A stretch of DNA of 12,842 nucleotides from an uncultured Rhodospirillaceae bacterium (GTDB taxonomy: Bacteria; Pseudomonadota; Alphaproteobacteria; CAAGCB01; CAG-977), in the NCBI GenBank assembly GCA_900553035.1, contig USCC01000063.1:1-12842 (forward strand), given 5' to 3'. Position numbers and translations under genes: made by a program. Positions 6,095 to 12,508 of the stretch are shown here, in pieces. The notes below the pieces were generated by a model. The model had not been told where the DNA came from. It saw only the letters and a program-made list of their open reading frames with translations, and did not search any database. Within the stretch, counting starts at the first letter, position 1. Each line of letters begins with the position of its first letter.

Positions 6095-7141
6095 ATGAAG
6101 ACCGAACCGTGGTGGGAGGCGGCCTCTTATGCCCGGAGGCTGTCCGTACTGAAAAAAAGGGCGAAAATCATTGAAACGGTTCGCCGTTTCTTTACAGAGC
6201 GGGATTTTCTGGAGGTCGAAACGCCGATTCTGCAGATTTCGCCGGGGCTGGAACCGCATCTGAAGGCGTTCCGCACCGGCCTGACCGAACCGTTCGGGCC
6301 GTCGGATCGGACGATGTACCTGCATACGTCGCCGGAATTTACCATGAAAAAGCTTCTGGCCGCCGGCCTGCCGCGCATATTCCAGATGGCGCGTGTCTTC
6401 CGGAACGAAGAACGTTCCGATCATCATCATCCGGAATTTGTGATGCTGGAATGGTACCGCGCCGGAGAGGATTACCGTGCGCTGATGGATGACACGGTCG
6501 CTCTTGTCCGGGCGTGCGCCGAAGCATGCGGCGTGCGGAAACTGAAAGCGAACGGCCGGGAATGCGATCCGTTCGCCGAATGGGAAAAGCAGAGTGTTGC
6601 CGAAGCTTTTGAACGTTATGCCGGAATTGACCTGATGACCGTTCTGCCGGCGGAGCCGTCTTTGGAACCCGATCCGCGTCCCTTTGCCCGGGAAGCGGAA
6701 AAAATCGGCATCCGGACGTCGGAAACCGACCGTTGGGACGATGTGTTTTTCCGAATCGCCTTTGAAAAAATCGAACCGCACCTGGGCGAAGAGCGTCCGA
6801 CAATTCTGTACGATTATCCGGTGTGCATGGCCGCGCTGTCCCGGCGCAAGCCGTCCGACGCGCGCCTGGCGGAACGTTTCGAGGTCTATGTTTCCGGCCT
6901 TGAGCTGGCGAATGCCTTTTCGGAACTGACGGACGCCGCGGAACAGCGTGAACGCTTTGAGCATGACATGAATTTGAAGGAACGGCTGTACGGCGAGCGT
7001 TATCCGATTGACGAAGACTTTATCGCCGCCGTCGGGAAAATGCCGGAGTGCACGGGCATCGCCGTCGGGATTGACCGGCTGGTGATGGCGGTGACGGGCG
7101 CCGAATGCATCGAGGAGGTCCTGTGGGCGCCGGTCGCGTAA
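6095..7141 (+). CDS. epmA: EF-P lysine ligase (EpmA/GenX/PoxA)
   Basis: A 348-residue class II lysyl-tRNA synthetase paralogue that attaches (R)-beta-lysine to EF-P instead of charging tRNA. It consists of the catalytic core only, starting at the first core helix (RRLSVLKKRAKIIETVRRFF), without the N-terminal anticodon-binding domain of LysRS. Visible motifs: ETPILQ (42-47), YLHTSPEFTMKKLL (75-88), class II motif 2 RVFRNEERSDHHHPEF (100-115), the tail GLELANAFSEL, and motif 3 GIAVGIDRLVMAVTG near the C-terminus. The ATG at 6095 fits the family; ribosome binding is weak (GCGGGGA, about 12 bases upstream). It diverges from efp, its substrate, which strengthens the call over a truncated LysRS. 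The partner EpmB, which makes beta-lysine, is not in this window. The last 19 bases overlap the next gene. Confidence 0.95.
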   Translation: MKTEPWWEAASYARRLSVLKKRAKIIETVRRFFTERDFLEVETPILQISPGLEPHLKAFRTGLTEPFGPSDRTMYLHTSPEFTMKKLLAAGLPRIFQMARVFRNEERSDHHHPEFVMLEWYRAGEDYRALMDDTVALVRACAEACGVRKLKANGRECDPFAEWEKQSVAEAFERYAGIDLMTVLPAEPSLEPDPRPFAREAEKIGIRTSETDRWDDVFFRIAFEKIEPHLGEERPTILYDYPVCMAALSRRKPSDARLAERFEVYVSGLELANAFSELTDAAEQRERFEHDMNLKERLYGERYPIDEDFIAAVGKMPECTGIAVGIDRLVMAVTGAECIEEVLWAPVA

Positions 7142-7563
7142 GAAAAATATGGCATGAGCTGCTGTCTTTCGGAGCACGGGTGAGCGGCTTTTCGGAACAG
7201 TTCATATCGTTCCTGATCGTCGGCGGCGTCAACACGGTTTTTTATTATGCGCTTTACAGCCTTTTCCTGTTCGTCGGCTTTCCTTACGGCGCGGCGGCGG
7301 GATTGGCCACATGCATCGGGGTTCTGTTCAATTTCCAGTCGTTCGGCCGCCTTGTTTTCGGAGACCGCGACATCCGCCGTTTGGGTCGTTTCATCGGCGT
7401 GTATGTCATTACGTGGGCGGTCAATGTCGCGGGACTGAAAGCGCTGGAGTCCGCCGGTATTCCGGACAAATACATCGCCGGCCTCATTACGGTGCTGCCC
7501 GTGGCTCTTCTGGCTTTTTACCTGAATCGGCGTTTTGTTTTCAACCGTCAGGAAAAAGACTGA
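7123..7563 (+). CDS. GtrA-family membrane protein
   Basis: A 146-residue protein with four membrane helices at about 28-50, 53-73, 88-108 and 117-134. Family marks: FISFLIVGGVNTVFYYALY at the first helix, NFQSFGRLVF between helices two and three, and YLNRRFVFNR at the end. GtrA-like proteins are thought to help move lipid-linked sugars across the inner membrane and usually work with a GtrB-type glycosyltransferase; none is visible here. I chose the GTG at 7123 because GAGGAGG ends 4 bases before it; an ATG at 7105 in the same frame lies within epmA and lacks such a site. The gene overlaps epmA by 19 bases (probable translational coupling) and overlaps the ThiE-like gene by 16 bases tail to tail. 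Confidence 0.85.
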   Translation: MGAGRVRKIWHELLSFGARVSGFSEQFISFLIVGGVNTVFYYALYSLFLFVGFPYGAAAGLATCIGVLFNFQSFGRLVFGDRDIRRLGRFIGVYVITWAVNVAGLKALESAGIPDKYIAGLITVLPVALLAFYLNRRFVFNRQEKD

Positions 7564-8054
7564 AGCGGCCGTGCGATGAAATCGGCCTCGGGACACGGCG
7601 CATCCGGGCAGAACAGAACGCACGGCACCGTAAACAACTCGGCCCACCAGACGGTATTTTCCGTCGCGTCCTGTCCGGAAAAGGCGATATAATCCGCGCC
7701 CGCTTCGCCCGCTGTCATGGCTTCGTGGCGGGAGGAGCACAGAACCCCGAGGATCCTGTCCGGAAATTTTTTGCGGACGGTTCCGATTCCCGGCGCAAAA
7801 GCCATATGTACGCCGTCGCATCCGCCGGCGGCGGCCTGTTCCGGAGTGCCTTTCAGGATAAAGGCGATTCCTTCCTTCTGCACGGCGGCGCAGACTTTTT
7901 TCATGGCGTCGAAGTCCGGGGCTGCCGCCGTTTCCGGCAGGATGTACAGAAAGGCGTCAACGGTTTGGCTCGCGGCGGTTTTTCTGATTTTTTCGATTAA
8001 AACATCCGGAGATTCCGGCATTTCGGGGCCGATGAGGTAAAGACCTTGTTTCAT
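7548..8054 (-). CDS. Degenerate ThiE/TenI-like TIM-barrel protein
   Basis: A 168-residue protein resembling thiamine-phosphate synthase: LYLIGP at the start, GGCDGVHMAF (77-86), and ILGVLCSSRHEAMTAGEAGADYIAFSG (101-127), which match the ThiE DGVH, G-S-H and GADYI-F-G strands. Family members are nearer 210 residues. The usual QLR-K after strand 2 reads FLYILPET here, and the usual NDR after strand 3 reads LKG. These are substrate and pyrophosphate-binding residues, so true ThiE activity is doubtful. The ATG at 8054 is preceded by AAAGGA at good spacing. It diverges from the division operon with overlapping promoters and ends inside the end of the gtrA-like gene. It may be a regulator or an enzyme with another substrate; I cannot tell which. 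Confidence 0.75.
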   Translation of the reverse strand: MKQGLYLIGPEMPESPDVLIEKIRKTAASQTVDAFLYILPETAAAPDFDAMKKVCAAVQKEGIAFILKGTPEQAAAGGCDGVHMAFAPGIGTVRKKFPDRILGVLCSSRHEAMTAGEAGADYIAFSGQDATENTVWWAELFTVPCVLFCPDAPCPEADFIARPLQSFS

Positions 8055-8077
8055 TGTTCGTCCTTTTTTAAATCCAG

Positions 8078-8092
8078 CCGATTTTAAATCGG
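8078..8092. promoter_or_regulatory. Palindrome over the ThiE-like promoter, possible operator
   Basis: CCGATTT-T-AAATCGG is a perfect 7-bp inverted repeat around one base. It covers the -10 box of the minus-strand promoter (8081-8086), a classic repressor position. No regulator gene lies next to it. Confidence 0.4.
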
Positions 8093-8109
8093 ATAGAATT
8101 GTTGCACAA
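8081..8109 (-). promoter_or_regulatory. Promoter of the ThiE-like gene
   Basis: On the minus strand TTGTGC (8104-8109) and TAAAAT (8081-8086) are 17 bases apart. A start near 8074 gives a leader of about 20 bases that contains the AAAGGA ribosome site. Confidence 0.55.
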
Positions 8110-8130
8110 CGGGGCGCTTCCCTCTATTTT
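8102..8130 (+). promoter_or_regulatory. Promoter of the coiled-coil gene/zapA operon
   Basis: TTGCAC (8102-8107) and TATTTT (8125-8130) are 17 bases apart on the plus strand. A start near 8137 leaves about 26 bases to the GTG at 8163. Its -35 box overlaps that of the opposing promoter by four bases. Confidence 0.55.
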
Positions 8131-8162
8131 AAAATAAAGTTTTTTGATAAAGGGTAAATAAC

Positions 8163-8891
8163 GTGGATTGGGAAACGCAATTACGAGCCGTATCGGATCG
8201 GTTGGGCGCCGCGCTTGACCGGCTGGAGAAATCCGCGGCGGACGAGGCGCGCCGGAAGGAAGCCTTTGTCCGGCTTCAGTCCGAATACGACATGCTCCTG
8301 CTGGAACAGAGCGCGTGGCTGTCGGAAAAAAAGAAAATGGTACCCGAATCGGATTTCAGGCGCCTGAAATCCGAACGGGACGAGCATCTGGCCGCCCGAA
8401 ACCGGCTGGCCGGCGAAAAGAACCAGCTTCTGTCCGAACGCGAACACTTTAAAAAATTCCGCGAAGGATGGGCGCGGGAACGTCCGGCGCTGATTCAGAC
8501 GAAAGAAGCGCTGGAAGCCGAATGCGCCCGCCTGACCGCCGCGTGCGAGGCACTGCAGGCGGAACGGGAAAACCGTCCGGCCGAAGAACAGGATCGCAGG
8601 GAGACTCTGGAAGCGGAGAACGGGCAGCTCCGTGCGGATGTGGAAAAGCTGCAGGCGGAAAACGAAACCCTGAAGCACGAAAGGGATGAGGCGTCCGCCG
8701 CGCGGGACGGAGCCGATGAACAGCGCGGTCTGCTGGAACGCGAAAAGGAAATGTGGAATGCCGAACGCGAGCGGATGTCCATTGAGCTGGACGGCCTGCG
8801 GCGGGCGTACGAAGACCTGAAGGCGAATACGGCCGAGGCTTCCGGCCGTCTGGATGCGGTTCTGGCGGAACTGAAGGAAATGAGGGGCTGA
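8163..8891 (+). CDS. Long coiled-coil protein upstream of zapA, ZauP-like by position
   Basis: A 242-residue, almost wholly helical protein rich in Glu, Arg, Lys, Ala and Leu, with no membrane segment, signal peptide or known catalytic motif. Heptad-like stretches run from about residue 8 to the end (LQSEYDMLLLEQ, LKSERDEHLAARNRLAGEK, LQAENETLKHERDEA). In Caulobacter a coiled-coil protein, ZauP, is encoded with ZapA and forms a complex with it that tightens the FtsZ ring. The position here, with the stop one base before the zapA ATG, suggests the same partnership. The Caulobacter-type proteins that I recall are only about 100 residues, so this one is far longer and homology is unproven. The GTG start at 8163 has AAAGGG 8 bases upstream. 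Low-complexity composition limits what similarity alone can show. Confidence 0.75.
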   Translation: MDWETQLRAVSDRLGAALDRLEKSAADEARRKEAFVRLQSEYDMLLLEQSAWLSEKKKMVPESDFRRLKSERDEHLAARNRLAGEKNQLLSEREHFKKFREGWARERPALIQTKEALEAECARLTAACEALQAERENRPAEEQDRRETLEAENGQLRADVEKLQAENETLKHERDEASAARDGADEQRGLLEREKEMWNAERERMSIELDGLRRAYEDLKANTAEASGRLDAVLAELKEMRG

Positions 8892-8892
8892 C

Positions 8893-9219
8893 ATGGCGGT
8901 GGTGCAATTGATGATCGGTGGTCAGAAATACGCTGTTTCGTGCGGCGACGGACAGGAGGAAAACCTGAAAAAGCTGGCGCTGATGCTGGATGAAAAAGTC
9001 ATGCGTATCAAAAGCGGCGCGCACGTGCCCGAGGCTCTCGGTCTGGTGATGGGGGGACTTCTTCTGGCGAATGATCTGGCCGAGGCGCGCGAGGAAATGG
9101 CGGCCCGATCAAAGGAACAGCCGCTGGTATCGGCGGAAGTTTTAGGACGCCTGACCCAAATGATGGAAAATGCGGCGAATCGGATTTCTGCTGTTGCCGA
9201 AACGTCCGAAAACGCATAG
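8893..9219 (+). CDS. zapA: Cell division protein ZapA
   Basis: A 108-residue cytoplasmic protein that binds FtsZ and promotes bundling and alignment of Z-ring filaments. The N-terminal globular part has the family pattern VVQLMIGGQKYAVSCGDGQEENLKKLA (residues 3-29), followed by LDEKVMRI and a long helix for dimer/tetramer formation. It starts one base after the coiled-coil gene, with a GAGGGG upstream inside that gene, so the two are translated together. The 6S RNA follows directly, the arrangement common in alphaproteobacteria. The last codons and the stop also hold the probable 6S promoter. Confidence 0.93.
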   Translation: MAVVQLMIGGQKYAVSCGDGQEENLKKLALMLDEKVMRIKSGAHVPEALGLVMGGLLLANDLAEAREEMAARSKEQPLVSAEVLGRLTQMMENAANRISAVAETSENA

Positions 9220-9222
9220 AGT
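9194..9222 (+). promoter_or_regulatory. Promoter of 6S RNA inside the end of zapA
   Basis: TTGCCG (9194-9199) and TAGAGT (9217-9222) are exactly 17 bases apart. The -10 box begins with the zapA stop codon. A start 7-9 bases downstream (9229-9231) coincides with the first base of the predicted 6S closing stem, which supports the call. Confidence 0.5.
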
Positions 9223-9229
9223 GAAGAAC

Positions 9230-9414
9230 GGAACAAGGCTTTCTGGTGCGTCAGGGTCCCGCAGATCCCGGGGCCAACGATGACAGAACGGGAGCTGTCC
9301 CTGTCCCTGCCGACGTTTGTTTGTTCATTCGAAGGCGCGGATATTACGGCGCCCACTTTTACGAAGCGGCCCACGCGAAGCGTGAGTTGACCCGACGGCT
9401 GAGGAGGCTTTGTT
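9230..9414 (+). ncRNA. ssrS: 6S RNA
   Basis: About 185 bases between zapA and the 5-formyl-THF cyclo-ligase gene, the standard place for 6S RNA. The ends pair over 13 positions (9232-9244, AACAAGGCTTTCT, with 9402-9414, mostly Watson-Crick with a few G-U). Further in, CGTC-A-GGGTC (9249-9258) pairs with GACCCGACG (9389-9397) apart from one bulged A. A small hairpin CACGC-GAA-GCGTG (9372-9384) lies on the 3' side of the large open region, and GGCGC/GCGCC near 9334-9353 closes the end loop. This rod with a central bubble mimics an open promoter and binds sigma-70 RNA polymerase, mainly in slow growth. The length matches the roughly 185-base norm. Exact ends are inferred from pairing. Confidence 0.82.
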
Positions 9415-9444
9415 TCCTTTTATCCAAAGCCATAAGGAAAATAG

Positions 9445-10017
9445 ATGGATTTTTCTTTTCTTAAGAGGCAGATGCGTACGGATCTGATCCGTCGCCGTTC
9501 GGAAATCGAACCGGATTACGCCCGCAGCAGTGCGCAGTCGCTTCTTTCCTTCATCCGCCGGATGGATATCCCGGCCGGAAGCGCCGTTTCCGCCTATTGG
9601 CCGATGAAATCCGAAATTGACGTCCGCCCGGTCATGCATTTTCTGCATGAGGCCGGCATGACTGTCTGTCTGCCGGTTGTGACCGAAAAGGGAGAGGCCA
9701 TGCTGTTCCGCCGGTGGGCGCCGGAGGAGACCCTTGTCGTCGGTATGTACGGTGTTGAACAGCCCGGCGAAAACTGTGAAGCGGTTGTTCCGGACGTCTT
9801 GCTGTTGCCTCTGGTCGCGTTTGATCGCAACGGCGGCCGCCTGGGATATGGCGGAGGCTTTTACGACCGGACGCTTGTCCGGCTGAGGCGGGAAGGGCTT
9901 CACCGCATCGGCGGCGTTGCGTTCGCCATGCAGGAAGTCGAAAAAGTACCGCAGGAAGAAACGGATGAAACGCTTGATTTCATTGTTACCGAAAAAGAAT
10001 TCATAGAGGTTGGCTGA
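9445..10017 (+). CDS. fau: 5-formyltetrahydrofolate cyclo-ligase
   Basis: A 190-residue cytosolic enzyme (also called YgfA/MTHFS) that uses ATP to convert 5-formyl-THF into 5,10-methenyl-THF, returning it to one-carbon metabolism. Signatures: basic N-terminal helix (LKRQMRTDLIRRR), YWPMKSEID (51-59), the nucleotide/folate loop LLPLVAFDRNGGRLGYGGGF (120-139) followed by YDRTL, and the C-terminal VPQEETDETLDFIVTE. In the last motif the usual His before Asp174 is Thr, a small departure. The ATG at 9445 has AAGGAAAA upstream. It lies directly after 6S RNA and is probably transcribed partly by read-through from it, as in other proteobacteria. The stop overlaps the next start (TGATG). Confidence 0.95.
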   Translation: MDFSFLKRQMRTDLIRRRSEIEPDYARSSAQSLLSFIRRMDIPAGSAVSAYWPMKSEIDVRPVMHFLHEAGMTVCLPVVTEKGEAMLFRRWAPEETLVVGMYGVEQPGENCEAVVPDVLLLPLVAFDRNGGRLGYGGGFYDRTLVRLRREGLHRIGGVAFAMQEVEKVPQEETDETLDFIVTEKEFIEVG

Positions 10018-10832
10018 TGCGCATTCTGTTTTTGGGCGACATCGTCGGTCAGGACGGCCGCCGCGCGGTGCTGAATCTGTTGCCCGAATGGCGCCGGCGC
10101 TGGAAAGTGGACTTTGCCGTGGTGAACGGCGACAACGCCGCGCACGGATTCGGCTTGACAGGCGGCATCTGTTCCCATCTGTTTGACGCCGGAGCCGATG
10201 TTGTGACGACGGGCAACCATACGTGGGATCAAAAAGAGATTTATCCTTATCTGGAAAGCGAGCGGCGGCTTCTGCGGCCCGCCAATTATCCCGAAGGAGC
10301 CCCCGGACGCGGATGCGGATTTTACACGTTGCCCGACGGACGGAAGGTTGGTGTTCTTCATCTTCAGGGGCGGGTTTACATGGAATCTCTGGACGATCCG
10401 TTCCGTGCGGCGCGTGTCTGGACCGAGGCGGTTCGGTTGGGGCGTGATGCTCAGGCCATGATCATTGACATCCATGCCGAAGCAACCAGTGAAAAAATGG
10501 CGCTGGGTCAGTACTGCGACGGACGGGTCAGCCTGGTCGTGGGATCGCATACGCATATTCCGACCGCCGATGCGCAGATTCTGCCGGGGGGGACGGCCTA
10601 CATGACGGATGCGGGAATGTGCGGTTGCTTTGATTCCGTGATCGGGATGGACAAGTCCGAGCCGGTTTCGCGTTTTGTCTCCGGTATCCGCCGCGAACGT
10701 TTTTCCCCGGCAAAGGGGGAGCCGACGGTGTGCGGTCTTCTGGTCGAAACGGACGACGTGACGGGACGGGCCGTCCGGGTACATATGATTCGTACCGGAG
10801 GCCGCCTACAGGAATCTTTACCCGTGCTGTAA
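10017..10832 (+). CDS. ymdB: TIGR00282/YmdB-family metallophosphoesterase
   Basis: A 271-residue calcineurin-like phosphoesterase. Metal-site motifs appear in order: GDIVG (Asp8), NGDNAAHG (37-44), TGNHTWD (Asn67, His68), DIHAE (His153) and GSHTHIPTAD (His178, His180). The Bacillus homologue YmdB hydrolyses 2',3'-cyclic mononucleotides, and cyclic dinucleotide hydrolysis is reported for the family. The second motif usually reads NGEN; here the metal ligand at position 39 is Asp instead of Glu. Length and all other motifs are complete, so the enzyme is probably active. It overlaps fau by one base (TGATG) with a GAGG upstream, so the two are coupled. The symbol follows the Bacillus name. Confidence 0.9.
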   Translation: MRILFLGDIVGQDGRRAVLNLLPEWRRRWKVDFAVVNGDNAAHGFGLTGGICSHLFDAGADVVTTGNHTWDQKEIYPYLESERRLLRPANYPEGAPGRGCGFYTLPDGRKVGVLHLQGRVYMESLDDPFRAARVWTEAVRLGRDAQAMIIDIHAEATSEKMALGQYCDGRVSLVVGSHTHIPTADAQILPGGTAYMTDAGMCGCFDSVIGMDKSEPVSRFVSGIRRERFSPAKGEPTVCGLLVETDDVTGRAVRVHMIRTGGRLQESLPVL

Positions 10833-10889
10833 ATAGTGGTAAAACGATTCGATTTTTTATTTTTCCAACTCTAAAAACAGAGGACTACA

Positions 10890-11642
10890 ATGTCAGGTCA
10901 TTCCCAGTTTAAGAACATCATGCACCGTAAAGGCGCACAGGATAAAGTCCGTGCCCGCACGTTCTCGAAACTTGCCCGCGAAATCACCGTCGCGGCGAAG
11001 GCAGGACTGCCCGATCCGTCGCACAATCCGCGCCTGCGTGCGGCGATTATGGCGGCGCGCGCGGAAAACATGCCGAAGGACAATATTGAGCGCGCCATCA
11101 AAAAAGGCACGCCCGGTATGGACGATACGGTTTACGACGAAGTCCGCTACGAAGGCTACGGCCCGGGCAACATTGCCGTTATCGTCGAAGCGCTGACCGA
11201 CAACCGCAACCGGACAGCGCCGGCGGTGCGTTCCATTTTTAACAAAAACGGCGGGACGATGGGGGAAACGAACTCTGTGGCGTTTAATTTCGAGCGTATC
11301 GGCCTGATTATTTATCCGGCGGCGAACATTTCCGCCGACGACATGTTTGAAGCCGCGCTTGACGCCGGGGCGAACGATGTGGAATCGGATGAAGATGAAC
11401 ATGAAATCATGTGTTCTCCGGATGATCTGGCCGCCGTCCGCGACGCTCTGGAAGCCAGATTCGGCGCTCCGAATGCCGCCCGCCTGGACTGGAAGGCGCT
11501 GAATACGATTGAACTGCCGGATGAGGAAACGGCTCGCAAGTTCTTTGATTTTGTCGAAGCTTTGAACGACGACGACGATGTCCAGCGTGTCGCGTCGAAC
11601 TATTCGGTTTCTGATGAAATTCTCGCGAAGCTGAAAGACTGA
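10890..11642 (+). CDS. yebC: YebC/PmpR-family protein (translation or regulatory factor)
   Basis: A 250-residue protein of full family length with all three domains. The start MSGHSQFKNIMHRKGAQDKV is typical (family: MAGHSKW-NI-HRK), followed by LRAAIMAARAENMPKDNIER and YEGYGPGN. The middle domain ends VRSIFNKNGGTMGETNSVAF, and the acidic third domain contains EDEHEIMCSPDD. YebC proteins were long annotated as transcription regulators. Recent work reports that they help ribosomes pass proline-rich stretches, alongside EF-P. The ATG at 10890 has AGAGGA 5 bases upstream. The 57-base gap to the phosphoesterase gene is A/T-rich and may hold a promoter, but I see no convincing one. ruvC follows after 5 bases, a common alphaproteobacterial order. 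Confidence 0.95.
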   Translation: MSGHSQFKNIMHRKGAQDKVRARTFSKLAREITVAAKAGLPDPSHNPRLRAAIMAARAENMPKDNIERAIKKGTPGMDDTVYDEVRYEGYGPGNIAVIVEALTDNRNRTAPAVRSIFNKNGGTMGETNSVAFNFERIGLIIYPAANISADDMFEAALDAGANDVESDEDEHEIMCSPDDLAAVRDALEARFGAPNAARLDWKALNTIELPDEETARKFFDFVEALNDDDDVQRVASNYSVSDEILAKLKD

Positions 11643-11647
11643 GACCT

Positions 11648-12166
11648 TTGGGAAAGACCGTACGGATTTTGGGGCTTGACCCCGGTTTGCGTCATACGGG
11701 CTGGGGAATCCTCGACTGCTGTGACTCCCGTGTTGTTTTTGTTGCGGCCGGAGTGGCGAACTCGACGGATTCCCTTTCCCTTTCGGAACGGCTGGCGGAA
11801 CTGCACGCACAGATCCGCGGCATAATTGACGAATACTGTCCTGACGAAGCGTCGATTGAAGAAACGTTCGTGAACAAAAATCCGAATTCGACTTTAAAAC
11901 TGGGACAGGCGCGGGGTGTTGTGCTTCTGGCTCCGGCACAGGCGGGGATTCCCGTGTCGGAATATACCCCGAACCAGATTAAAAAGGCTGTGGTGGGCAA
12001 CGGTCATGCCGAAAAACAGCAGGTTGACATGATGGTGCACACGCTTCTGCCGGCCTGCGGAAAGCTTAAACCGGACGCGGCGGATGCTCTGGCGGCGGCC
12101 ATATGCCATTCCTACATGCGGGTGACGGCGGAACGGATGCGCCGGCTGGAAGCTCTCTCCGGCTGA
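11648..12166 (+). CDS. ruvC: Holliday junction resolvase RuvC (TTG start)
   Basis: A 172-residue endonuclease that cuts Holliday junctions symmetrically after branch migration by RuvAB. The acidic active-site residues are present: Asp11 (ILGLDPGLRHTGWG), Glu71 (SIEETFV), and Asp143 and Asp146 (KPDAADALAAAICH). The DNA-binding loop NKNPNSTLKLGQARGV is intact. The only start that keeps the first strand is the TTG at 11648, 5 bases after the yebC stop; there is no clear ribosome site, so translation probably depends on ribosomes finishing yebC. The C-terminus (MRRLEALSG) is normal. Unlike many relatives, it is not followed at once by ruvA. Confidence 0.95.
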   Translation: MGKTVRILGLDPGLRHTGWGILDCCDSRVVFVAAGVANSTDSLSLSERLAELHAQIRGIIDEYCPDEASIEETFVNKNPNSTLKLGQARGVVLLAPAQAGIPVSEYTPNQIKKAVVGNGHAEKQQVDMMVHTLLPACGKLKPDAADALAAAICHSYMRVTAERMRRLEALSG

Positions 12167-12228
12167 AGAAGCCATCGGTACGGTGCACATGCACTAAGCC
12201 TGCTTCCGGAGGGTTTGCGGAGTTATTT

Positions 12229-12267
12229 CAGCACCGGCTTGTTCGGGGGTTGCTGTACGTTTTTTTT
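12229..12267 (+). terminator. Possible terminator after ruvC
   Basis: CAGCACC (12229-12235) pairs with GGTTGCTG (12248-12255) with one bulged T. Eight T residues (12260-12267) follow after four bases. The stem is imperfect and the spacer before the T run is unusual, so this is tentative. Confidence 0.35.
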
Positions 12268-12479
12268 GCTAAGCAATAAAGAAGTTTCAGCGTTCCGGAA
12301 CCGGCGGAGTGAAAAAGATAGACCGCTTTCGGCGGGTGTGGTTTTTTGTGCGGCAATAAAAAATCTCCGGTATGTGCGCAGAGGTAAGTGCCGCGGCGAA
12401 GTTCAGGTCGTTTTCCGGGAAAAATTCCGGGTCGCGGCTCGAAATTTTGAGCCTCTTCCGCGAAAATGATTTCCCGGTG

Positions 12480-12508
12480 TTGCGGTTTTGTTTCTTTTCT
12501 GCTAATCA
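12480..12508 (+). promoter_or_regulatory. Possible promoter of ruvA
   Basis: TTGCGG (12480-12485) and TAATCA (12503-12508) are 17 bases apart, ending 42 bases before the ruvA ATG. Four of six positions match the consensus at each box. Confidence 0.35.

Noticed and set aside
6095..7141. Truncated lysyl-tRNA synthetase (lysS) fragment
   Set aside because: Length, complete motifs 2 and 3, lack of the anticodon-binding domain as in EpmA, and position opposite efp all fit intact epmA.
6047..7177. Minus-strand frame of 376 codons opposite epmA
   Set aside because: It is a shadow of a clearly recognised gene; its composition (many Arg, Phe, Gln, His) is typical of reverse-frame translation and no family pattern is present.
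10893..11939. Minus-strand frame of 348 codons opposite yebC and ruvC
   Set aside because: Both sense genes are full length with intact motifs. The antisense frame shows no domain and no ribosome site.
12322..12347. Second hairpin with a T run after ruvC
   Set aside because: The stem is only five pairs with a bulge and the T run starts four bases later. It is too weak to list as a terminator.
12215..12469. Possible 84-codon gene in the ruvC-ruvA gap
   Set aside because: It has no ribosome site, an odd composition (Phe/Arg/Cys-rich) and no recognisable pattern. I treat it as chance.
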